Positions 35,329 through 43,998 of a stretch of DNA of 64,000 nucleotides are shown piece after piece. Positions within the stretch are counted from its first letter, which is position 1. Every line of letters starts with the position of its first letter. The translations under genes and the position numbers were made by a program. The DNA is from CAYNUJ01 sp964573255 (lineage in GTDB: Bacteria; Bacteroidota; Ignavibacteria; Ignavibacteriales; Melioribacteraceae), in contig CAZNJB010000008.1 in NCBI GenBank assembly GCA_964573255.1, positions 1-64,000 of the forward strand. Direction: 5' to 3'. Below the pieces are notes generated by a model, which saw nothing but the letters and a program-made list of their open reading frames with translations, was not told the DNA's origin and did no database searches.

Positions 35329-36882
35329 TTATAAACCTCTCTGTGGAAATTCTTTGAAACCGAATCCGGTTGCACCTTTAGCATCGCCTGTATATTCAAG
35401 CATTTCCAAAGCCTGCTCTCTATGTGCCGGAGGAATATTGAAACGGTCTTCGAATTTAGCCAAAGAAGTGAGATAATAAATTTCGTCTGCTATTTCGGCG
35501 GATAGATTGACTTCCGAGAGCGTTTTGGAGGTCATCTCTTCTCCTACATCGCCGACTGTAACAAATCTGCGGTGAACCCTTACGGCAAGCTGCTTTTTAA
35601 GGGCTTCTACCACTTTCTCTTCGTTGCCAGTACCGAATAAGCTGGATAAATATTTAACCGGAAATCTCGCTTGATCAATGGTTTGTAAAATTGATTCGGA
35701 AGATGTATCGTAGAGATGATTTTTATCCCAGAACTTAGCAATTGGGTCAAGTTTTTCCGCTTGCGCTTCGTTATCAGTTTCGCTGAGTGAAGCCATAATC
35801 GGCAGCATCGGCGGCACGTAAAATAACATCGGGAGTGTTCTGAATTCAGCGTGAAGGGGCAATCCGATTCCCCATTTCTTCACGAATTTATACACCGGTG
35901 AGTTCTGCGCCGCTTTAATAGTGGATTCGGCAACACCGTTTTCCCTTGCTTTCGCAATTACTTTTTCATCGAATGGATCGAGAATTAAATCCAACTGACG
36001 ATCTATTAATTCATTTTCGGGTGCCGAAGCGGCTGCTTCAATTTTATCCGCATCGTATAATAAAACTCCCAGATAACGAATTCTACCCACGCACGAATGC
36101 ATACACGCAGGAGCGTAACCGGCTTCCAAACGAGGATAGCAGAGAATACATTTTTCCGATTTACCAGTATTCCAATTGTAATAAGACTTTTTATAAGGAC
36201 AAGCAGTAACGCACATCCTCCAAGCGCGACATACTTTTTGATTAATAAGAACCACACCATCCTCGCCGCGTTTATAAATTGCGCCGGAAGGACAAGAAGC
36301 CACGCAAGCGGGGTTCAAACAGTGATTACAAATTCTCGGCAGATAGAACATCGCCATTTTCTCCAACTGGAACATAGCTTCTCTTTCTGCCGGTGTTAAA
36401 TTTTTAAGGTTCGGGTCTTTTCGAGCATATTTGGGTGTACCGCTTAAATCGTCGTCCCAATTCGGTCCCGATTTAATATCAATCGGTTTACCGGTAACCA
36501 GTGATACTGGACGTGCCGTTGGTTGATCATCTCCCGCGGGTGATTCTATTAAATCGAGATATTTGTACGTCCACGGTTCGTAATAATCGTCCATCACAGG
36601 CAAGTGAGGATTGTGGAATATATTCAATAGTCCTTTATATTTTCCGGAGCCTCTTAATGAAATTTTATCGCTGCCGTTTTTCTTCCAGCCGCCTTTATAT
36701 ATATCCTGGTCTTCCCATTTAGTCGGATAACCGGTACCAGGTTTGGTTTCCACATTATTCCACCACATATATTCGGCGCCTTTTCTGTCAGTCCATATAT
36801 TTTTACAAGCGATAGAACACGTATGGCAGCCTATACATTTATCCAAATGAAAGAGCATTGAAACTTGTGAACGTACGTCCAT
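35329..36882 (-). CDS. narH: Respiratory nitrate reductase beta subunit
   Basis: This 517-residue subunit holds four iron-sulfur clusters that wire NarI to NarG. Cysteine groups are CIGCHTCSIACK (near 15), CNHCLNPACVASCP (near 187), CRAWRMCVTACP with a Trp in the place of a ligand (near 220, the [3Fe-4S] cluster as in E. coli NarH), and CILCYPRLEAG with CMHSC. The two groups flanked by long spacers and the Trp are diagnostic of NarH rather than other ferredoxin subunits. Length is normal. Confidence 0.95.
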   Translation of the reverse strand: MDVRSQVSMLFHLDKCIGCHTCSIACKNIWTDRKGAEYMWWNNVETKPGTGYPTKWEDQDIYKGGWKKNGSDKISLRGSGKYKGLLNIFHNPHLPVMDDYYEPWTYKYLDLIESPAGDDQPTARPVSLVTGKPIDIKSGPNWDDDLSGTPKYARKDPNLKNLTPAEREAMFQLEKMAMFYLPRICNHCLNPACVASCPSGAIYKRGEDGVVLINQKVCRAWRMCVTACPYKKSYYNWNTGKSEKCILCYPRLEAGYAPACMHSCVGRIRYLGVLLYDADKIEAAASAPENELIDRQLDLILDPFDEKVIAKARENGVAESTIKAAQNSPVYKFVKKWGIGLPLHAEFRTLPMLFYVPPMLPIMASLSETDNEAQAEKLDPIAKFWDKNHLYDTSSESILQTIDQARFPVKYLSSLFGTGNEEKVVEALKKQLAVRVHRRFVTVGDVGEEMTSKTLSEVNLSAEIADEIYYLTSLAKFEDRFNIPPAHREQALEMLEYTGDAKGATGFGFKEFPQRGL

Positions 36883-36949
36883 AATTTTTACCTAATTTTT
36901 TTCATAAATAATTAAACATATTTATCTTCAAAAGAACATAAAGCAGGAA

Positions 36950-39900
36950 TTAGAATTCCGCTTTATGCAGTTTCTTAACTACTACGTGAGTATCTCTGTT
37001 CGGAGCGGTCGGTCCCCAATAATTAAAATGATAGGTAAACTGACCGTAACCTCCTGCTAAAAAGTTGGGTTTCAATCTGGTTCTTGTAATACTATTATTA
37101 CCACCGGCTCTTTTACCGCCGCGTACTTTCGATTTCGGAATCGAGATTGTTCTTTCGACGGTGTGATAAACTATGCAAATCCCTTTCGGAATTCTACTGC
37201 TCACCACCGCGCGGGTACAGTAAACGCCGTTATCGTTATAGACTTCAACCCAATCGTTGTCTTTTATGCCGAGTTCCTCAGCGTCTTCTTCGCTAAGCCA
37301 ACAAGGTTCCACACCTCTGGAAAGAGTTAGCATTCTTAAATTATCCATATATGTGGAATGTATATGCCATTTTCCGTGAGGAGTTAAACAGTTGAGAATC
37401 TTAGCGTCACTGTCTTTTAATGTTTCTTTCAAATCGCCGAACACTTCCGGTTTAGGCGATGGTTTGAAAGTCGGCAGATGTTCGCCGTATTTTATATACA
37501 TTTCGTGGTCCAAATAGCAGTGCTGTCTTCCTGTCAAGGTTCTCCACGGAACGAGCCTTTCCACGTTGTAAGTAAAAGGTGCGTATGCTCTGCCGTTGTT
37601 CATAAGTCCGGACCAAACCGGAGAAGTATTGTATCTTCTTGGTTGAGCTTGGAGATCTTTGAAATTCATTCTAACATCCTGACTTCCCTCGGCCAGGTCT
37701 GAAAGGACTAATCCTGATTTTTCTTCCATAAAGTCGTATGCTCTTTTTGTAAGAACACCGTTAGTTAAGGAAGATAGATGAAGCACAGCGTTAGCCGCGT
37801 TGACCGCTTCTTTTAATGAAGGATAAGTTTTCCCATCAAGTTTTTCTTTAGGGAAATGGTTGGATTCCAACATCTCATCGTAAAAATCTTCACACTGATA
37901 ATGATTACCGTGAGCGCCGAGACCGTTTTTCTTGATATTTTCACCAAGAGAAATAAAGCGTTCATATATTTTAGTGTAGTCTCTTTCAACCACCGCAATT
38001 TTATGCATCGTTTTGCCCGGCACCGGTTCGCATTCGCCTTTGAACCAATCTTTCATTTCCGGCTGACTTATTTCATCGGGAGTATCGTGCGAAAGCGGAA
38101 TTGAGAGTACATCCAACTGTGGTTCTTTCAAATGTACTTTAGCCAATTCACTGGTTTTAAAGGCAATCGATTTAAAGATTTCCCAATCGGATTTGGCTTC
38201 CCAAACCGGCGCAATCGCTTCGGAAAGCGGATGAATGAACGAGTGCAAGTCGGTACTGTTCAAATCGTCTTTTTCGTACCAGGAAGCTGCCGGAAGAACA
38301 ATATCCGAATAAAGTGCGGATGAATCCATTCTGAAATTCAAATCCACAACCAAATCCATTTTTCCAACGGGGGCTACTTCGTGCCATTTCAGTTCTTCGG
38401 TTTTTTCTTCGGCTCTGTCTTTTGCTATAGCGTTGGAATGCGTTCCCAAATAATGCTTGAGCGCGAATTCGTGCCCTTTCATACTTCCCGAAATTGCATT
38501 ACCTCTCCAAATAAACCAGACACGAGGAAAGTTCACTTCGTTATCGGGATCGGCAATCGAATATTCCAACTCCCCGCTTTTCAATTTTTCAACTACAAAT
38601 TTTTTGATTTCTTCCGCATCGTTTGAACCGGCTTCTTTGCTCAGCTCCAGCGTGTTCTTATTGAATTGAGGATAGAAAGGCATATTGCCCATTCGGACGG
38701 ATTTGAATATCAAATCGCCCATATGTTTTTGAGTCAATTCATTTTTTGGAGCACTATTATAATTGGAAGTTAATCCGTCGTAACGGTATTGGCAAGTATT
38801 TATATAGTGCCAGATAGGAGTCTGCTGAAGTCTTGGCGCAGGCACCCAATCCTTTGCGAAGGCAATTGCACCCCAGGAATCGGAAGGAGCGAGTTTTTCC
38901 TGTCCAACATAATGGTTCAAACCACCGCCGTTTTTACCGACGCATCCTGTCATCATCAGCGCCATAATTCCGGCACGGTACATTAAATTATTATGGAACC
39001 AATGATTAATTCCGGCTCCGATAATAATCATACACTTACCTTCGGTTTTAACGGCTGTGTTCGCCCACTCTCTGGCAAAACTGATAACGGTTTTTGAATC
39101 AACACCCGTAAAAATTTCCTGCCAAGCTGGTGTGTAAGCGGCGTCTTTATCGCTGTAATCTTTCGGATAATCTCCGTCCAAACCACGATTAACGCCGTAC
39201 TGTGCCATCAATAAATCGTAAACTGTTGCAACGGCAATTTTTTTATTATCGGTTGTTGTAATGTATTTAACCGGAACACCACGCATCCGCTTTTTATTCA
39301 ATCCGTATTCCGTAAATTCAACTTGCAATACGTCGTCATTCTTTTCAATTAATGTAAGAAGCGGATCGTAAGATGAATCATCTGTCGAGTTCTCGAATTT
39401 TAAATTCCATTTTCCCTTTTCATTATCCCAACGGTGTCCAACGCTTCCTTTCGGAACGACCAGTTTACCTGTGGCTGAATCTATATTGAGGAATTTCCAA
39501 TCTCCTTTTGAAATATCCTTATATTCCTCAATTTTATTAGCTCGAACCAATCTGCCCGGTTTAAGAACACCGTCTTCTTCGGTTAATTCGACGAGGAACG
39601 GGGAATCCGTATATTTTTTTACATAATCTATGAAATAGGGAGATTTCTGCTCATGATGGAATTCTTTAAGTATAATATGAGTAACAGCCATCCAAAAAGC
39701 ACCGTCACTTCCTGCGTGCAAAGGAACCCACTGATCAGCATATTTCGAAACCTGGTTGAAATCGGGCGAAAAAACCACTGCTTTGGTTCCGTTATGACGA
39801 GATTCAGCAAAGAAGTGGCAATCGGGCGTTCTGGTCATATTCAAATTAGCGCCCATAACGGCAATCATTTTGGAATTATACCAATCCGCGCTTTCACATA

Positions 39901-40561
39901 CGTCTGTCTGTTCGCCCCAAATTTCAGGTGAAGCGTTCGGCAAATCGCAATACCAATCGTAAAAACTTAAATTCACACCACCGAATAATTGTAGAAATCT
40001 GCTGCCGGCAGCGTAGCTAAGCATTGACATAGCTGGAATTGGTGAAAAACCGATTACTCTATCGGGACCGTATTTTTTTGCAGTATAAATATTTGCAGCG
40101 GCAATAATTTCCAGCACTTCGTCCCAACTGGTTCTTCTAAAACCGCCTTTACCACGCGCTTTTTGATATTTAGTTCGCTTTTCTTTATTGTTCTGCAAGT
40201 TTTCCCAAGCCTTCAACGGGTCGCCTGTTTTTTTCTTTTCTTCTCTGTAAGCATCAACCAAAGCGCCCCTAATTAAAGGATATTTAATTCTAAGCGGACT
40301 ATATAAATACCACGAAAACGAAATTCCGCGCTGGCATCCTCTCGGTTCGTACGGCGGCAATTTGTCTTCCAATAGCGGATAATCCAACTGCTGGGTTTCC
40401 CAAACCACTATACCGTCTTTCACGTGAATTTGCCACGAACAGCCGCCTGTACAATTTACACCGTGAGTGCTTCGTACAATTTTGTCGTGTTGAAATCTGT
40501 TTCTATAAAATTCTTCCCATTTTCTAGTATCTGGTGATATGATATCTTTTATCCAACTCAT
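36950..40561 (-). CDS. narG: Respiratory nitrate reductase alpha subunit
   Basis: This 1203-residue molybdoenzyme reduces nitrate to nitrite. The FS0 cluster ligands His33, Cys37, Cys41 and Cys76 have exactly the E. coli NarG spacing (50, 54, 58, 93). Asp206 in YCDLPNASP is the molybdenum-ligand aspartate. The N-terminus MSWIKDIISPD is the vestigial leader of cytoplasm-facing NarG, with no twin-arginine motif. It follows the dihaem cytochrome gene by 17 bases and is followed by narH. The sequence is intact end to end. Confidence 0.96.
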   Translation of the reverse strand: MSWIKDIISPDTRKWEEFYRNRFQHDKIVRSTHGVNCTGGCSWQIHVKDGIVVWETQQLDYPLLEDKLPPYEPRGCQRGISFSWYLYSPLRIKYPLIRGALVDAYREEKKKTGDPLKAWENLQNNKEKRTKYQKARGKGGFRRTSWDEVLEIIAAANIYTAKKYGPDRVIGFSPIPAMSMLSYAAGSRFLQLFGGVNLSFYDWYCDLPNASPEIWGEQTDVCESADWYNSKMIAVMGANLNMTRTPDCHFFAESRHNGTKAVVFSPDFNQVSKYADQWVPLHAGSDGAFWMAVTHIILKEFHHEQKSPYFIDYVKKYTDSPFLVELTEEDGVLKPGRLVRANKIEEYKDISKGDWKFLNIDSATGKLVVPKGSVGHRWDNEKGKWNLKFENSTDDSSYDPLLTLIEKNDDVLQVEFTEYGLNKKRMRGVPVKYITTTDNKKIAVATVYDLLMAQYGVNRGLDGDYPKDYSDKDAAYTPAWQEIFTGVDSKTVISFAREWANTAVKTEGKCMIIIGAGINHWFHNNLMYRAGIMALMMTGCVGKNGGGLNHYVGQEKLAPSDSWGAIAFAKDWVPAPRLQQTPIWHYINTCQYRYDGLTSNYNSAPKNELTQKHMGDLIFKSVRMGNMPFYPQFNKNTLELSKEAGSNDAEEIKKFVVEKLKSGELEYSIADPDNEVNFPRVWFIWRGNAISGSMKGHEFALKHYLGTHSNAIAKDRAEEKTEELKWHEVAPVGKMDLVVDLNFRMDSSALYSDIVLPAASWYEKDDLNSTDLHSFIHPLSEAIAPVWEAKSDWEIFKSIAFKTSELAKVHLKEPQLDVLSIPLSHDTPDEISQPEMKDWFKGECEPVPGKTMHKIAVVERDYTKIYERFISLGENIKKNGLGAHGNHYQCEDFYDEMLESNHFPKEKLDGKTYPSLKEAVNAANAVLHLSSLTNGVLTKRAYDFMEEKSGLVLSDLAEGSQDVRMNFKDLQAQPRRYNTSPVWSGLMNNGRAYAPFTYNVERLVPWRTLTGRQHCYLDHEMYIKYGEHLPTFKPSPKPEVFGDLKETLKDSDAKILNCLTPHGKWHIHSTYMDNLRMLTLSRGVEPCWLSEEDAEELGIKDNDWVEVYNDNGVYCTRAVVSSRIPKGICIVYHTVERTISIPKSKVRGGKRAGGNNSITRTRLKPNFLAGGYGQFTYHFNYWGPTAPNRDTHVVVKKLHKAEF

Positions 40562-40578
40562 AAGCTCACACTGAATTT

Positions 40579-41421
40579 TTAATTATTAAATAAATTAACA
40601 CTGTTTTTCTTTACCTTTCTCCAATTTAAGAGGAAGAGGAAAAAGACTATATTCAAACCGACAACCGAAGCTACATAAAAATCAATATTTCCGTCGCCGG
40701 CATAATTTTGGTATAAATTCCATTCATCTACTTTATATAAATAGGCTAGCAAATCTTTAATTTCATCATCAGTTAAAGGATGCTCTCCGAAACTTTTTGC
40801 CATTGCCGGGAAAGGCAATCCTCTCAATATTCCGTCTATTCCGGCAGGTGTCAATCTGGTCATCGCAGTCGATAAATCCTTCGCCAGTAATCCACCGTTA
40901 AAAACTCCATTCATTTGAACCGAATGGCATGCAATACACGGAACACCGCCGTTTTTGAATTTCCTCGTTCCTTCGAATAATTCCTTTCCCCGCTCAATAT
41001 CCCTTTCCGTAACCGCGGCAGCATTGAATATTTGATTGGGAGTTTTCTTATTCGGGTCGTTGGGATCGGGACTATTGATGGTAATGTAATCCAGAATTGA
41101 TTTAATCTCGCTGTCGCTCAATTGCTGATCTGGCATAATAAATTTATTATTCTCGTTAAAGACAGCTACAGCTATCGAGTCACCCGATTTTATAACCGTT
41201 TGCGATGATTTAATGAATTTCAACAACCATTCATCGCTTCTTCTATTCCGCACGTTTGCCAAATCGGGTCCGACCAATTTACCCAAGCCTATTGTATGAC
41301 AGGCTTTACAAGTTTTATTAAAAATGGTCTCACCTACTGATTGTGGGAATATTATTCCGAGGGGCAGAATTAAAAATAAAAAAAAGAGAGCAGTTTTGAA
41401 TCTTTCTTTCATAAATTGCAT
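40579..41421 (-). CDS. Dihaem c-type cytochrome leading the nar operon (NarC-like)
   Basis: This 280-residue cytochrome is exported: a signal/anchor spans residues 8-26. Two haem motifs, CKACH near 38 and CIACH near 160, belong to two cytochrome c domains, and a C-terminal helix (about 248-266) anchors it to the membrane. The first gene of a nar operon in other phyla (for example Thermus) can also be a dihaem cytochrome that works with NarGHI. Here it may shuttle electrons between the quinol pathway, or the Rieske complex, and NarI. An in-frame ATG at 41412 is an equally good start. Confidence 0.85.
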   Translation of the reverse strand: MQFMKERFKTALFFLFLILPLGIIFPQSVGETIFNKTCKACHTIGLGKLVGPDLANVRNRRSDEWLLKFIKSSQTVIKSGDSIAVAVFNENNKFIMPDQQLSDSEIKSILDYITINSPDPNDPNKKTPNQIFNAAAVTERDIERGKELFEGTRKFKNGGVPCIACHSVQMNGVFNGGLLAKDLSTAMTRLTPAGIDGILRGLPFPAMAKSFGEHPLTDDEIKDLLAYLYKVDEWNLYQNYAGDGNIDFYVASVVGLNIVFFLFLLNWRKVKKNSVNLFNN

Positions 41422-42077
41422 CCAATGTTTATAAACAGATTTTATTTTCTTATTAAAATAAGAAGAATTTTTTTTAAAAAAAAGAGAAGCAGTCTAAATA
41501 TTTTTCTGCTCGCAAATTTTATTCGCCACAAAATTCCCTGAATTTTTGCGGATAAAAGTTGCAATTTTAGCTTAAAATGTCAGAAAAAGCCTGATATTAT
41601 TGGGTTTTTTCTATATCGCTTTATTTTGTGAGGAATGTATAAAATGTAATTTTTCTAAAAAAACACACTAATACGAGCTGTTAAAAGTTTATTGTTTTTC
41701 TTTAAAAAAATACTGCATAAAAAGAATTGATATTCCTTTTTATTGCGCTTAGCCGTATTTTTTTTAACAAAATCGGATGTTTTTTTCGTTAATCGGAATA
41801 AAAGGGATTATTTTATCGCAATATTGATCAGCCGGATATTCTTAATGATATTCAGGGATAGGAATATCTAAAGTGGAAAAATTCATTTGATATTTAATTT
41901 CATCCACGCTTGTTTAACCCCTGCTTAGTCATTAAGCATAATCTTATATTATCTCAAGTTAGAAAAAATAAAAAAAGAATTCGTCCGAACCATTAAGCGC
42001 TTTTAGTTGAGAAGAAATAGCGCCCGCTCAACAATTATTATTTGACTTCAATCATTCGGAAGAATTCTACAGCTAAA
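41422..42077. promoter_or_regulatory. 656-base gene-free region upstream of the nar operon
   Basis: No coding frame of note was seen on either strand. It should hold the nar promoter (leftward) and the adenine-deaminase 3' end. A palindrome at 41442-41461 (arms TTATTTTC and TAAAATAA, spacer TTAT) resembles the sulfur-region operator but has one arm mismatch and a spacer one base shorter. A weak AGCAG/CTGCT stem (41488-41492, 41506-41510) with T-rich flank reads as a poor terminator for leftward transcripts. I found no clear TTGATnnnnATCAA FNR box. Confidence 0.35.
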
Positions 42078-43097
42078 TTATTTCGAATTATTAAACGATT
42101 CGAGACGGGAGATTAATTCTTGCCTTTTCTCATCCTCCAGAAAACTGGCTTCGAATGAATTTTTAGCTAAGCGATAGATATGCTCTTCAGATAAATCGAG
42201 TGCGTATGCAACCGCGTAATAATTTTCATTCACATATCCGCCAAAATACGCGGGGTCATCCGAGTTAATGGTAACAAACAACCCTTTATCCATCATTGTT
42301 CTAAGCGGATGCTGGGACAACTCCTCTACAACACGCAGTTTTAAATTTGAGAGGGGACAAACTGTAAGAGCCATTTTTGATTCAACCAATCTTTCAATCA
42401 ATTTATCGTCTTCCAGTGAACGGTTTCCGTGATCAATTCTTTCCACATTCAGAATATCAAGCGCTTCCCACACATATTCCGGTGGTCCCTCTTCTCCTGC
42501 GTGTGCGGTAAGTGCAAATCCGATTTTTTTTGCCTCTTCGAATACGTTTTTAAATTTTGCCGGAGGGTTCCCAACTTCCGACGAATCCAAGCCAACAAAC
42601 GAAATCCATTCTTTATAATCTATTGCCTTCCTGAGAGTTTCGAATGCAGATTCCTCACTCAGATGACGAAGGAAACTCAATATTAATGCATGCGACATCC
42701 CAAATTTTTTCTCGGCATCGGTTAATGCCCGATGTATCCCTTCAATTACTGTAGAAAACTTAATACCACGATCGGTGTGAGTTTGCGGATCGAACATTAT
42801 TTCCGTATGAATCACGTTTTGAGAATGTGCCTTTTCCAAATATGCCCAAGTAAGATCATAAAAATCCTGCTCGGTTTGCAAAGCATTTGCACCCGCATAA
42901 TAAATATCTAAGAAATCCTGCAGATTACCGAAATTGTATGCTGCTTTTAATTCTTCTATTGATTTATATTTCAGAGGAATGTTATTTCGTTTTGATATTT
43001 CGAACATAAGCTCCGGTTCGAATGTGCCTTCAATGTGAAGATGAAGCTCGGCTTTGGGGATATTGTCAATATATTCTTTAAGCGAACTGTTATCCAT
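42078..43097 (-). CDS. Adenine deaminase of the Aah1/adenosine-deaminase-like family
   Basis: This 339-residue zinc enzyme has the adenosine deaminase fold. Zinc and active-site residues are in ELHLHIEG (residues 16-23), HAGEEGP (about 198-204), RIDHGNRSLED and TINSDDPAYFGGY. The pattern with DPQTHTDRG and SSEVGNPP is that of the shorter adenine deaminases (fungal Aah1 and bacterial homologues), so adenine to hypoxanthine is more likely than adenosine; this is a family judgement. It is a monocistronic-looking gene, 190 bases from the defence operon. Confidence 0.85.
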   Translation of the reverse strand: MDNSSLKEYIDNIPKAELHLHIEGTFEPELMFEISKRNNIPLKYKSIEELKAAYNFGNLQDFLDIYYAGANALQTEQDFYDLTWAYLEKAHSQNVIHTEIMFDPQTHTDRGIKFSTVIEGIHRALTDAEKKFGMSHALILSFLRHLSEESAFETLRKAIDYKEWISFVGLDSSEVGNPPAKFKNVFEEAKKIGFALTAHAGEEGPPEYVWEALDILNVERIDHGNRSLEDDKLIERLVESKMALTVCPLSNLKLRVVEELSQHPLRTMMDKGLFVTINSDDPAYFGGYVNENYYAVAYALDLSEEHIYRLAKNSFEASFLEDEKRQELISRLESFNNSK

Positions 43098-43156
43098 AAT
43101 AATCCTTTTAATAAATTGGACTAATTTAATTAAGATTAAATAAAATCGAAAATTTA

Positions 43157-43209
43157 TTTACTCAGTCTATTGAGCAAAATCACTTAATTTACTGAGCATT
43201 TTTACTCAT
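43157..43209. promoter_or_regulatory. Three near-repeats TTTACTCAG upstream of the adenine deaminase gene
   Basis: TTTACTCAG (43157-43165), TTTACTGAG (43188-43196) and TTTACTCAT (43201-43209) lie 60-112 bases before the start codon. The first is half of a near-palindrome (TTACTCA, 6-base spacer, TGAGCAA; 43158-43177). They may be operator sites; no regulator is known. Confidence 0.3.
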
Positions 43210-43287
43210 TAAAATCTGAATAAACAAATAGTATCGTACTGATATTACTGCATAGACAAAATATAACAATAGAAGTTTGATTGAGTT

Positions 43288-43998
43288 TTAAGAGGTTATA
43301 ATTTCAAGTTTATGTTTTCTTTCATTCCAATCCGGCATTGTTTCTTCCAAAAGTTTATAAAATTCTTTGCTATGATTATGATGCAAAATATGACACAACT
43401 CATGAATAATTACATATTCAATACATTCTTTGGGAGCCTTTATCAATTCAATGTTCAATGTTAACATTCCTTTTTTGGAGAGACTTCCCCATCTCTTCTT
43501 CATTTTACGAATTTTTAAAACCGGTTTTTCAATCATTGGCTGACGAAAACTTTTCCAGCACAAATCGTACAACTCATTAAACTTTTCCAAAGCTTTTTCA
43601 TAATACCAATTATAAAGAAGCTCTTTAATTTTAACTCTATCTTGTGTGTTTCTTATTGAAACAATAAAATATCCACGTTTTAAAGTTACGTTCTCTCTTA
43701 ATTCGGTTTTTAGCTTCAAACGATATTGCCTTCCTAAATACAAATGCGTTTCTCCATTAAGAAATTGTTTTGGTGGTGTACGTGGTTCGAATTGTTTAAA
43801 GTAATCGATTTGTTTAATAATCCACCTTGCTCTAAAAACAATTTTTTCTTTGATTTTAATTTGCCCACAATTACGCGGAGCGGTAATAATTACCGAACTA
43901 TCGGGATGAACCGCTATTTCGAGAGTTTTCCGGTTTGAATAAATAACCGAATATTCAATTTTTCTGTTACCGTATTTTATCAATTTCTTTTTATTCAT
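43288..43998 (-). CDS. YgjP/DUF45-type zinc metallopeptidase domain protein
   Basis: This 236-residue protein has the YgjP/SprT-like metallopeptidase signature HELCH near residue 200 and the third ligand in HNHSKEFY. The rest is a basic predicted beta-rich N-terminal domain. Genes of this type are frequent companions of hsdR; here the start overlaps the hsdR stop by ATGA (43995-43998). Its role in restriction is not established. It is the last gene of the defence operon. Confidence 0.82.
   Translation of the reverse strand: MNKKKLIKYGNRKIEYSVIYSNRKTLEIAVHPDSSVIITAPRNCGQIKIKEKIVFRARWIIKQIDYFKQFEPRTPPKQFLNGETHLYLGRQYRLKLKTELRENVTLKRGYFIVSIRNTQDRVKIKELLYNWYYEKALEKFNELYDLCWKSFRQPMIEKPVLKIRKMKKRWGSLSKKGMLTLNIELIKAPKECIEYVIIHELCHILHHNHSKEFYKLLEETMPDWNERKHKLEIITS

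Noticed and set aside
41422..42077. FNR box in the nar upstream region (TTGAT at about 41825)
   Set aside because: The partner half-site does not match, so no credible TTGAT-N4-ATCAA site is present.
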